DNA of 64,000 nt from Cordylochernes scorpioides (taxonomy: Eukaryota; Arthropoda; Arachnida; Pseudoscorpiones; Chernetidae): assembly GCA_030710605.1 (NCBI GenBank), contig CP092879.1:44521151-44585150 (forward strand), given 5' to 3'. Both the position numbers and the translations under genes were made by a program. This document shows positions 37,070 through 47,329 of this stretch, one piece after another. The notes beneath the pieces were generated by a model. It saw only the letters and a list, made by a program, of their open reading frames with translations. It did no database searches and was not told where the DNA came from. How positions within the stretch are numbered: position 1 is the stretch's first letter; each line of letters opens with the position of its first letter.

Positions 37070-37205
37070 TCAAGCTTTCGGTTATCACAAACCCTTCTAC
37101 AGTAGTATATATTAAAATAGATCTCTTAATCATTAACTTTTATCTTAAAGATTAATTTTTATCATATATACTCTTGTAGGAGGGTTTGTGATACCCGAAA
37201 GCCAA
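37070..37205. repeat. Short fold-back (CTTTCGG...CCTTCTAC family)
   Basis: CTTTCGGTTATCACAAACCC at about 37073 is matched by GGGTTTGTGATACCCGAAAG at about 37182, an imperfect inverted pair of about 26 bases with an AT-rich loop. The motif resembles the 100 bp repeat at 1751. Confidence 0.7.
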
Positions 37206-37317
37206 GAAGAATATACAATAAAGTAAGAAACTCAGCTTTGGAAGATTTTTGTTTATTATTTATATCCATTTTACAGAAGATTTTACTCTTTTCAGAATTA
37301 GAAACCTTTTCAAATAA

Positions 37318-38075
37318 AATTATTTTTATATCTCTCTTTACAGGGCCTTGAAAATTTCTAACTCCAATATCTAGAAGGTTAGGTAGAATTTCAAAAGTGT
37401 TTTCTATATTGGTAGAAATGAACTTATAGTGACACTAACTAGTATAGACTCACAATCATTATGGCAAGAAAACTGCTATTATGGAGAAAATGGAAGAAGA
37501 GAATTATTTTTATATTTCTCTTTACGGGCCTTGAAAAATTCCAACAAACTAAAAGGTTAGGTAGACTGTCAAAATTATTTTCTACATTTGTAGAAATGAG
37601 ATTATTGTGAAACTAAAATCAATATAGACTTACAATCATTAAGGCCAGAAAAACTGCTATTATGAAGAAAATGGAAGAAGAGAATTATATACAATTATTT
37701 TTATATTTCTCTTTACCGGGTCTTTAAAAATTCCAACATACTTGAAGGTTAGGTAGACTGTCAAATTTGTGGTCTACATATGTAGAAATGAACTTATAGT
37801 AAAACTAAAATCAATATAGACTTACAATCATTATGGCCAGAAAACTGCTATTATGAATATAATATAAGAAGAGAATTATATATAATTATTTTTATATTTA
37901 TCTTTATCGGGTCTTGAAAAATTCCAACAAACTATAAGGTAAGGTAGACTGTCGAAATTGTTTTCTGCATTTGTAGAAATGAGTTTATAGTGAAATTAAC
38001 TAGCATAGACTCATAATCATTATGGCCAGAAAACTGCTATTATGGAGAAAATAGAAGAAGATAATTATAGAATGA
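37318..38075. repeat. Tandem repeat, about 187 bp unit, four copies
   Basis: The landmark GAAAACTGCTATTATG occurs near 37468, 37650, 37839 and 38029 (spacings 182, 189, 190). Units also share TTTATATTTCTCTTTA, AGGTTAGGTAGACTGTCAAA and ATAGACTTACAATCATTATG. Confidence 0.93.
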
Positions 38076-38341
38076 AGAGAATCACATTTAAAATAGACAT
38101 TGTTAATTTTCGAATTAAATTTTCAATAATTTTAACAATTTCACTCACTAAAATCATGTATAATGTTAAAAGGCTATTAACAAATAAATAAAATTCCAAA
38201 AAACTTTAATGAAGCAACTAACCTCGACTTGTTATCAAGTCTAACGAAGCCTCAGGTGAAGTTTTCAAAATGGTTTGTAGACAAGAACCTTGGAGAAAAA
38301 GTCGATAACGGTTTGAGATTTGGTCAAACATCCAAGTCTCC

Positions 38342-38704
38342 TTGGACGGCCAAATCCCTTTCACCTCTGAAGGTCAACCCTGCCAACTGATCCCCGGGGC
38401 GGTGTCATTGCATATGCAAATTGATTCTCTCGTAGTATTTGCATACGGTTTCATTGGGGTTTTAGAGCGTACTTGCTTTCTGGTTTCTGCTGATTTGATA
38501 ATCACGTTTTTTTTTTTGCCAAGGTGGATGCTCCCAAAGAATGAAGGACGATTGAATGGTCATTGGCGTGGCATCTGGCCTTGGAAATCTGGAGAGATTC
38601 CACTCTTTTCCGATTATCTTTTTCTTTTGAAATTGTTTGTGTTCCTTGAAATCCCTCTAGAAATGTTTGGTATTTATATAGTGATAATATGTTGTAACTA
38701 TTAG
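38342..38704 (+). other. Open frame of 120 codons, unrecognised
   Basis: The frame runs through a GC-richer opening and then a hydrophobic, T-rich second half. No domain, acceptor or donor fits it well. A long T-run inside the frame argues against a real gene. Most likely it is a chance frame or repeat fragment. Confidence 0.2.
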
Positions 38705-39181
38705 TGATTTTCCATTCAGTTTCATCCTTGAATCTTTTTTTCTTCTTTTTTTTTTGCTTAAAAATAATCAGATTGCATCAAACTAAGTCACCGATTATTG
38801 GTATTATTCTGTCAGAAAATGGTATTTTGATTCTAAATGAAATATGATTATATTTCTGGAAATTAGGATTTTTTCAGTATACTGGATGATACTTTTTTTG
38901 TAGGATTTTTAGGTGAAATATGGCAATAATTTATTCGTTTGAAAACTAGCATATTCGAATTTTTCTAACTCTCTCACTTCATGCATACATAATTTGGCTT
39001 TTTTTTTTGCTTTTCATAGATTCATTATTATGATTCCTCTCAAATATTCATGATATGATATATTTACAGAATATATAAATGATTCAAAATACAAATACGA
39101 AATTTCAACTTTCAACATTTTCATTCAGGGCGTTTTTGAAATACGGAAAAAAAATCGGTTAATATCATTATCATACATATA

Positions 39182-39341
39182 CAGTTAAACCTGTCTATAG
39201 CGCCACCTCTAAATAGTGCCCGATTTTAAATATTAAAATGTAAACATTTTACATTAAAAGTGTCCTGTCTATAGCACCCCCTCTCTATAGCACCCTATTC
39301 TGGTGAGTCCCAAGAGGGAGCGCTATAGACAGGTTTAACTG
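39182..39341. mobile_element. 160 bp MITE with 22 bp perfect terminal inverted repeats
   Basis: The ends are CAGTTAAACCTGTCTATAGC and its exact complement (22 bases each), flanked by CATATA on both sides, a possible 6 bp target duplication. The interior holds further CTGTCTATAGCACC copies. No ORF is present. Confidence 0.88.
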
Positions 39342-39449
39342 CATATATATATATATTAGAATGCAAATTAGTTTAATAGGCATATGCACAGGTTCAAAAT
39401 GTTGGCAGGTTGGAATATAGAATATATATATATATTCGTAGACAAAAAC

Positions 39450-39645
39450 TTAAGGATGTTGTACCTATTAGCATGTATATCGGGATTCTGACAGAATAAT
39501 TCTGAATTTGTTCACACTTGGTTATCTCGCGTATCTTCAATAAAGGTCATTGTGTATCAAATATCTTTCAGAGTTATTGTCTGAATCCCGATATACATGC
39601 TAGTAGATACAAGTTACTTAGGTTTTCTCGATGGGTGTATATGCC
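39450..39645. repeat. Fold-back related to the Tc1-like MITEs
   Basis: GCATGTATATCGGGATTCTG (39471) faces CAGAATTC-type and TCTGAATCCCGATATACATGC (about 39583) in inverted order. The outer ends resemble AAACTTAAGG and its complement, and the interior matches 35805-35900. Confidence 0.75.
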
Positions 39646-40419
39646 GCAAACTAACTTATTGTAAGTATTATTTTTTGACCTATATATGAATTAAGATATC
39701 ATTGTCCCACAGTATATATATTATCTCTAGTTCAGGGAATTTGAGCAAAATTGGTAGCTTCATATGTGCCAATCAAGGTTTCAAGTCAAAGTTTTTCAAT
39801 CTTTTTTATTGATTTTACTGAGAGTTTTGTATACCTTTACTACTGAATTGGAGGGGAGAAGTCCGACCATACCTCTCTGCGGCCCCCCCTGGACCCTTGG
39901 AATATTCGACTAAATTCTCGTTTATTTCCAAGGTGACTAACGGCACCCATTTATCAAAGATGAGCATTGGATACGAAAACAACAACAACTACTGAGTTCT
40001 ACAGTTTTTCATAAAGGTTTTTAAAAAATGGTTAAAAAGAAGATGACTTTCTATAAGACACTCAGGTATGTCTCACTATAAAGACTTTGTATTGCTGATA
40101 TTTATGTATTTATTGATATTTTTGCCATATAAAATTATCTTCAAAGGTCTACTGCGCTAAAGGGGCTCTCTCATCGTGATAGGAATGTCAGATACTATCC
40201 TCACAATATATGGAATTATAAGTTCAAAGACAAAACCTTTATCTCGGGGTATGGCGAGCCCCCTCGCAGGGTCTGCCGTTACGAAAATTCAAATTTCAAC
40301 AAAATTGAGTTTTGCTTATATTCTTTATTCAAGTAATATAATTCTCTTGTAGAAAGGCCTTCATTATTCCCGAAGGCTATATATATATATATATATGAAA
40401 TAATGTTGAAGTTCTGGTA

Positions 40420-40980
40420 GCTCTTGTTGTACTGTGTTGACCGAGAGGAACAGTCAGGATGTAGAGTTTTCCAGTACCTCTCTGCACCTTGGAAGACCTT
40501 TAAAAGTTCTCACAAAATACAGGCAGTCGTGGTCGAGGCAGAGTGGAAAGCTGGGGATATCCATACACAAAAAACGAAGACACAGTTGCACTAAGAAAGT
40601 TCCGTTAACAGATAAAAGCTGAGCTAGAAGCGCAAGATGGAGATAGACGAATTCTTCCTAACTACATGTTGGATGAGATCGACATAACATACGACCGACG
40701 CGGCTTGCACTAAGGGTGAACTAAACTAAACTGTACTGAACTGAACTGTCAAGTCACTGTAAGGTGATGTATTTATAGGTTAAAGACGGGGCGACCTTAT
40801 GTGACAGGGGCGTTTCTGAGAAAGGGGGGCCTTGGCATGTCCAGGTGTGAGAGGGGTCTCTGCATTCCACCACATGTGACAGTGTGGGTGGCCTTGTTTG
40901 TGGGAATTGTAAATCGACCTGATTTATGACTTCCATCTTTAGACTTTGTTGTTTTGGCAATACTATGCTCGATCTCTGCT
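40420..40980. other. GC-richer unassigned block
   Basis: This stretch is less AT-rich than its neighbours and has a degenerate AACTGAACTG-type run near 40722. It ends in a region resembling a retroelement LTR or UTR, but no paired LTR is visible and I cannot assign it. Confidence 0.3.
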
Positions 40981-41179
40981 TTAGCTCAACTCTTAAATCT
41001 ATTACAGATTTTATTTATTTATCCACTTTGTACAAATTACATTACATAGGGCGATGCAATGACACAGATTAATCATGCGCATAATTATTTATAGATGTGT
41101 TTCTATATACAACATGACAATCTTATTATAAGTTATATACACAGTATGGGGTTGTTGGTTCAAATTACCATATATATAT

Positions 41180-41295
41180 TATAAAAAAATAAAAAGGATA
41201 AGAGATAATCTGTTGTATTTTGATCATCTTGAATATTGATATTATAAAAAAATAAAAAAGATAAGAGATAATCTGTTGTATTTTGATCATCTTGA
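41180..41295. repeat. Short tandem duplication, about 67 bp unit
   Basis: The block from TTATAAAAAAATAAAAA through GATAAGAGATAATCTGTTGT to TTTTGATCATCTTGAA occurs twice in direct order. Confidence 0.8.
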
Positions 41296-41560
41296 AGTTT
41301 AAACTATGGCAATGCAGTCGTGGTTCAAAATAACAATTTTGAAAGTATGAAAATAAAATAAGTTTTGAAAGAGATTTTTTAATTGAGCTCTATAGGATAA
41401 ACATAATTTGATTAAAGTACAGCCTGGCTTAAGGCGAGTGAACAAAGAAAACAAAATATTATTTACATAATTACAAAGTTTTGGGTCGGCCAACGGGGAA
41501 GAACAACAATCAGTTTATATAGTAGAAGCGTGACCTCTGGCGGTCGATTAAAACAGTATT
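41284..41560 (-). repeat. Intact copy of the repeat at 11835-12520 (empty site for the hammerhead element)
   Basis: Read on the - strand it runs from ATCGACCGCCAGAGGTCACG through TTTGTAATTATGTAAATAAT to CGCCTTAAGCCAGGCTGTAC without interruption. Confidence 0.8.
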
Positions 41561-41898
41561 TATATCTATGAAATTATAACTCTAAATAAAATAACATTTT
41601 AACATATAACATTTTTAAATAAAATATTTCAATATAACATATATATGTTAAATATTCCCTTTATATCTCTCTTAAAATAAATTCATCCTTGGAGAGTTTG
41701 ATTTTCACTCTGATTAGTATCATTTTTTGCTTTATTTTTCATCTTGGATTGCGAATCGATTCTAGATTTGACGAGATATTTTTCAAAAAGAATTTTATGT
41801 TTATACATTGATCTGTTTAAGAATTGAATCTAGTTGAGGGTTTACTGAATGAAAAATATAACAGGTATTTCTCTGTTGTTTCCTCTAGTGAAGGTTAG

Positions 41899-42046
41899 TG
41901 TGGTGTGGGACAGGTCTCGGTGCTGTCCGGGCCGATGAAGACTGTTCCTTCGAACATCTGGACGAGCTTGGCAGCCACATCTTCCTGCTAGGTGTCGAGG
42001 ACCGGCCCATTCCCACCACTCCTGAGGCTGTCACGGAGTTCTGCAA
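41899..42046 (+). CDS. Exon A of cysteine-rich secreted-type protein
   Basis: The acceptor TTAG (preceded by a T-rich tract) leads into two bases of a split codon, then WCGTGLGAVRADEDC and on to TTPEAVTEFC, with donor CTGCAA|GTACGT. An alternative AG eight bases upstream is excluded by an in-frame stop. The length is 148 bases, phase 1 in and phase 2 out. The spacing of cysteines before 'EFCK' recalls an uncharacterised family of secreted, disulfide-rich arthropod proteins. It resembles insect 27 kDa hemolymph glycoproteins in layout only. A signal peptide would be on an upstream exon. Function unknown. Confidence 0.72.
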
Positions 42047-42665
42047 GTACGTTGGACAAACTGTTCTCACCTTGTTACAAATACGATACAAATACTTATG
42101 GATGAACATTTTGACGGGAGGATATTTATTTATAAAAATAAGTTCGCCTCTACCGTAAGAATGGACACCAAAAACCTAGATGTCATCCATTGACTGTCAC
42201 CGCAAACTAGCGACCTCAGATCGGTAACAAAAACACAATACCAGCTTTTTCAAAAAGCATTCTAATACTTTTTTTAACAAAATAGGATGAAACCGATTAA
42301 CACCATATTTTCAAACAAAATATTTCCCACTGTTCTCAATGCAATGAATATAAGTTGGGGCAGTTATCAAAGTGGGAGGTATTTATTTTTGGGTGCATTC
42401 TTTATGCAAAATGGTTCATCAAATTGGATCCTCAGGTAAGGTTTATACTGTATATCAGGGAAGATTAAAAGCACACAAATCCATAATAGTTCTGGCAAAC
42501 ATCTTAACTATGCATGAAAACAATATTTAGTATCAATGGTTTTTGAAAAAAGATTGATAGAGAAAATAATAGAAGACTATTTATATTTGTTTATATTATC
42601 TATTATGATGTATATTTACATTATTTTAGTTTTAACAATCTTCACGTGGGTTTGACTCTGTATAG

Positions 42666-42804
42666 GAATTCGAACGAGGCTGTTGCTGAGATCCGGGAGT
42701 TCACCAAGAAGTGCCTGAAACCATTCCCCAACAACTGGCCAACGTGATGCTCAATAGCGCCTCCAAGGAAGTACAGAGCTGGTGCTCTGCCGACAGGATG
42801 CCTG
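42666..42804 (+). CDS. Exon B with one apparent frameshift
   Basis: Acceptor CTCTGTATAG and donor CCTG|GTGAGT bound 139 bases. The first base completes a lysine codon with exon A. The first frame reads NSNEAVAEIREFTKKCLKPF and then hits a stop. Beginning at a run of four C, near 42725, the sensible coding continues in another frame (QQLANVML... EVQSWCSADRMP). That is consistent with one base missing at the C-run. In the second frame the donor is phase 1, which fits exon C exactly. A homopolymer sequencing error and a real null allele are both possible. The left arm has no copy to compare. Confidence 0.72.
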
Positions 42805-43398
42805 GTGAGTTGAACATCTTAGATGATCAATTTGCTCTTTCAGCATCTTTATAAGAGAATTCACAATCGGGAGAAGAATCTCTTTGATTTTAAAGACCCT
42901 AGAGAAATTTTGATCAATTTGTTTATGATGAAATCTGCTAGTAACCTTAATAAAAATATCATTAGTCAAGGCACAACATACAAGAATACTCAATGATATT
43001 GTTCAAAATGAAGATCTCATAATAAAAGTGAAGAAGCGTTTTCAAATCGTAAATATAGACATTGAAAAAATGAAAATAAATAATGATAATATCGAGTGAT
43101 AAATGATATAATATATACAAAAGTATAATTCCTAATTTTATTAAACCGGTGACTGAGAGTTAAAAGAAGATTTCAGATTGTGAATTGTCTGAACGTTGAA
43201 ATGAGGGATACTGCTTTTTTGAGAAAAATCACAAAACATTTATCTCTTTAAAACGAAAATTGAAATTATACCGCGAATGTTTCTTTTTATAAAAATCGAA
43301 ATTTATTATCAAAGAGAAATAGCGACATTTCTAACTTTGAGGATGAGGTATGGAAAGGTGAAACATGAAGAGTAATGGCGAACGGAAAAATAAAAAGT

Positions 43399-43472
43399 GT
43401 CCAGGGGCGGGAATCGAACCCACACCCTTCTGCTTACCGGGCAGGTGCCTTGTCCACTCGGCTACCCTGGAC
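43399..43472 (-). tRNA. tRNA-like core 1 (not a normal tRNA)
   Basis: On the - strand an acceptor stem GTCCAGGG pairs with CCCTGGAC (8 bp). A 3 bp D stem (GCC/GGC), an anticodon arm CTGC/GCAG with loop CCGGTAA, and a T arm with B box GGTTCGATTCC follow. Base 33 is C, not the universal U, so reading the loop as an anticodon (GGU) is unsafe. An identical core is at 43691-43764 and a partial one at 43983. It is probably a tRNA-derived pol III promoter and not a decoding tRNA. Confidence 0.6.
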
Positions 43473-43690
43473 GTATTTTTCCGTTCGTAACTAATACTTA
43501 AAGTAACATTTAAAATACAATATAACGCGGCTGATGATTGTAAAACGAAAATTGAAATTATACCGCGAATGTTTCTTTTTATAAAAATCGAAATTTATTT
43601 TCAAAGAGAAATAGCGACATTTCTAACTTTGAGGATGAGGTATGGAAAGGTGAAACATGAAGAGTAATGGCGAACGGAAAAATAAAAAGT

Positions 43691-43764
43691 GTCCAGGGGC
43701 GGGAATCGAACCCACACCCTTCTGCTTACCGGGCAGGTGCCTTGTCCACTCGGCTACCCTGGAC
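43691..43764 (-). tRNA. tRNA-like core 2
   Basis: Same sequence and structure as core 1, including C33. The two being identical, while the arms of the locus have diverged, suggests recent amplification. Confidence 0.6.
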
Positions 43765-46384
43765 GTATTTTTCCGTTCGTAACTAATACTTAAAGTAACA
43801 TTTAAAATACAATATAACGCGGCTGATGATTGTAAAACGAAAATTGAAATTATACCGCGAATGTTTCTTTTTATAAAAATCGAAATTTATTTTCAAAGAG
43901 AAATAGCGACATTTCTAACTTTGAGGATGAGGTATGGAAAGGTGAAACATGAAGAGTAATGGCGAACGGAAAAATAAAAAGTGTCCAGGGGCGGGAATCG
44001 AACATTCGCGATATAATTTCAATTTTCGTTTTACAATCAACAGCCGCGTTATATTGAATTTATCTCTTTAATTGATAATAAATTATTTGAGGCTAAATAT
44101 AATAATATATATTATTAAATGAGAATATGTTTATTAAAATAAGTTTTCAAGCAGAAATTTAGAAAATCTCTCAAATCAAGAAGAAAATCAGAATGAGAGA
44201 AAGTTAAAAAAAATATATTATTTTTCAATTAGAAAATTATTTCAAAATTCTCTTTAATATAGAAATTAACTTATAAAAGCAAACAATTTTTTTTTTTATA
44301 TTTGAAAATTCATTTTATCGTGCGTTAATTTTTGATCGACGTTTTCTCTTCCCTATGAAACGCGTATCCTATTAAACTCGAGTATCCATAGTCATAAGGT
44401 AAACAATAAATGTTTATATAAGTTCTTATTATGATTATATATGTATTCTCAAGTAAGCTAAGGTTATTCATTTATTTTATTATTCTTAAATAGCGCTAAT
44501 CTGTATCACATGGGGGGTAATATATGAAACTGTTCGATTCATGTTGCACTAGAGCCTCTTAGGCCGAGGGTATTAGGTAAATATGTCCTTTTACTAATAA
44601 ACCAACATGCAGATAGCATCTAAACGAAAGATACTTTTGCCTCGGCCCAAAAAGAAAGTAAAATATTTAAAATATTAAAGAACTCCTTTCTCTATAATAT
44701 ATTAGAAGTTAGAGAACCTGTGTTAAAGAAGAAGAGAATCCAGGAGACTACAAAGTTAGATATGTTAAAGAATAGCTATTTTTCAAAATAAAATAAGCAG
44801 CAAATATACGATAATATTTGTTAGTGTTTTCCTACAACCATATAGGATCTGTTTTCATTACAACTCCAGAAGAGAAGAAGAGAGAGAATACAAATGATAG
44901 ATGAGATATTAATGATATACCAAATGTAAGTTAGCCGAAGAATATGAATCAAGTTTATGATCGATTAAAAGACACGATTTGAATACATTACTAGTAAAGG
45001 GAGGAAGAAAAAGTAGATGTTAAAGATTCCAATATAAAATAAATGGCAAATTGCTGGAAAGAAAGGATAGAGTGTGTTTTACCATTATACATAGATCATT
45101 CTTTCAGCGAAATAACAAAGGTATATTTTGGAGACTATAAAATGACTGTGAAAAAAACTACGGACTCTAAAGTTTGCTTGTTTATATAAAAATGGTTATT
45201 TTTTTATTATTGTAGCACTGGGAAGATGATGTTGACAGTGGAGAGACAATAGTCCGTACTGGTTTTATGAATAAAATTGTCATTATACTCATTACTATAA
45301 TTTGTTATCATTTCTTCCCAGTTCTCCAAGGCAGGAAAACTTTAAACAATAGAGCCTGGGATTTTTCCTTTGGTCATTCATCCAAATTGGACTTGTATTT
45401 CCAGTTTCAATATAATGGTGCTATTAAAAAAAACTAGTCGTACAAAATAATAGTATAGACGAAATAAATATTTTTAAAATTCACATCCATAAATAAAATT
45501 GGTATTTTAAATATCATTAACACATAATATCGTTGGAATTTCACAAAATTGAACAGTTATCCAATAATATGTATTATTAAATGTGAAACAATATAAATAA
45601 CACACTCTATGTTATGATAGAATTACTCAAAGTTATTTTTGTTGTTAAATAAAAGATGAAATTTTAAAAATAGTGAACTATAGGTTGAAAAGAATTGGGA
45701 ATGCTTGATTTATCATTGGTGAACCTTTACAGCAAATTCACCAATTCAATCTACCAGAAAGTTTTTTCTTTGTGATTGTATTTAACTAAACTTTGGAAAT
45801 AGTCTTCTGTAATTGTATAAATTTAGTATTTCTTATTTTTTATGCTATTCAAACAGGCTTTTATGTTTGTTATTCTGTGCTATATTCGAAAGAGCTGTGC
45901 TCGAAGCAAACCTACGAGTTAATGTGAATATTATACCAATACCATAGCCTGTTTCCATATAGATTAGCAACAATACATCGCTAGGAATATACTTTAAAGT
46001 ACACAGTATAAAAGCAGAATAAACATATAATATGGATAGCGGTTTTGTCTATCAAATTGGCGAAGTTACCGAAAAGGTTCAACACTAATAAGCTAAGCCT
46101 TCCCAAATTATTTTAAGTTAAAGAAATCCAGGATAAAGAATCAATACAAATTAATAAATTTTGAGATTCTTTTAAAATTTTATGGTTTTAAAGTAAATTT
46201 AAGGAGCATTAATTCTAAATTTTACAGTATTTTTGGAATTAGAATGCCTCGAGATGTTGAAATCAATTGGCTGCGGATATTAACGAAAAATAGAATGAAC
46301 TTCAATTTTGTCGTATATTGACCACTTGAGAAATATTTTCTTGGATTATCGTCTCTACAGAACATATCTATGTGTACCCAGAGT

Positions 46385-47196
46385 ATCTGTATCGCACTAG
46401 CTACATTCACGACTCTCAGATATCCTGTCTGTTTGCTTTCCTGAGCTTATGTTCAACTCTAACCGTATTATCGACTCCCAGATATAAGGGCCTGTCTGTG
46501 TTCTTCACAAAAGTGCCTATTCCAGGCTCTTTACAATAATTACGCCCAGAGATGAGAAACTGTCTGTTTAATATCTCCCATTGTATCTATCCAAGTCTAA
46601 CTACAGTACATCACGGCTTCCAGAGATGAGAGCCTCTCTGTCCTTTCTCACAGAGTATCCGTCCCACGCTTAGTACATTCACGAATTCCAGAAATGGGAG
46701 CCTGTCTATTTGTTCTCACAGAGTATCCGTCCCACGCATAGTACATTCACGACTTCCAGAGATGGAAGCCTGTCTATCTGTTTTCACAGAGGATCCGTTC
46801 CACGCTTAGTACATTAACGACTTCCAGAAATGGGAGCCTGTCTTTTTGTTCTCACAGAGTATCCGTCCCCGGCTTAGTACATTCACGACTTCCAGAGATG
46901 GAAACCTGTCTATCTGTTTTCATAGAGTATCCGTCCCATGCTCAGTACATTCACGAGTTCCAGAGATGGGAGCCTGTCTATCTGTTCTCCCAGAATATCC
47001 GTCTACCCTCAGTACATTCACGACTTCCAGAGATGGAAGCCTGTCTATCTGTTTTCACAGAGTATCCGTCCCACGCTTAGTACATTCACGACTTCCAGAG
47101 ATGAGATTCTATCTGTGCGATCTCCTAGAGTATCCGTCTTCCGATCGATATATTCACGACTTCCAGAGATGATAACCTGTCTGTGTGTTTTCACAG
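46385..47196 (+). repeat. 68 bp splice-acceptor minisatellite (right arm, about 12 units)
   Basis: Successive units start 68 bp apart (CACGCATAGTAC at 46733, CACGCTTAGTAC at 46801, and so on). Each contains TCTGTTCTCACAG followed by AGTATCCGTCCCACGCTYAG and ACATTCACGACTTCCAGAGA. The last copy of the TTTTCACAG is the acceptor of exon C. Apparent ORFs through this stretch are translations of the repeat. Confidence 0.88.
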
Positions 47197-47329
47197 AGTA
47201 CCTGTCCCACGCTCAGTGCATGCATGACTCCCAGAGCGAGATTGACTCCTGCATGCGCGGACTTGTCATGCACTTGAGTGACATCAGTGTCGGAGCTCCC
47301 ACTGACGACAGGATCCCCCTTGCTTGTTG
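47197..47329 (+). CDS. Internal exon C
   Basis: Acceptor GTTTTCACAG and donor GTTG|GTGAGT bound 133 bases. The AG at the start completes a glutamate codon with the G left by exon B. The protein reads EYLSHAQC, then SEIDSCMRG and DDRIPLAC, and ends with TG of a cysteine codon. Any D exon supplies the third base (C or T) and gives Cys in every case, producing a CC pair ahead of '[S/N]FAxF'. The phase agreement on both sides is strong evidence that A-B-C-D belong to one gene. Confidence 0.85.

Larger units (their letters stand above)
35236..41898. other. Spacer between the arms; the first exon probably lies here but was not found
   Basis: Exon A needs an upstream exon with a phase-1 donor, probably carrying a signal peptide. 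I could not identify it. Repeats in the spacer are listed separately. The ORF at 38342-38704 is open for 120 codons but shows no domain. Confidence 0.5.
43252..44057 (-). mobile_element. Tandem tRNA-like array, 292 bp unit, right-arm only, 14 bp target duplication
   Basis: It is flanked by ATTTATCTCTTTAA at 43238-43251 and 44058-44071. The left arm has this sequence once, at 34611-34624 (complement). GTGTCCAGGGGCGGGAATCG recurs at 43397, 43689 and 43981, exactly 292 bp apart. The third unit stops inside the tRNA-like part and turns into an inverted copy of the first end (AACATTCGCG...AATTTCAATTTTCGTTTTAC). Inverted ACGGAAAAATA and TATTTTTCCGT flank each tRNA-like core. Confidence 0.9.
42805..47196 (+). 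other. Intron between B and C; includes the arm boundary
   Basis: The right arm of the inverted duplication starts 25 bp into this intron (42829). The intron holds the tRNA-like array insertion (43252-44057) and the 68 bp acceptor array next to exon C. Confidence 0.65.

Noticed and set aside
43399-43472. A functional threonine tRNA (loop GGU)
   Set aside because: Position 33 is C rather than U, the acceptor stem is best read as 8 bp, and it occurs in tandem inside a mobile insertion. It is better treated as a tRNA-derived promoter.
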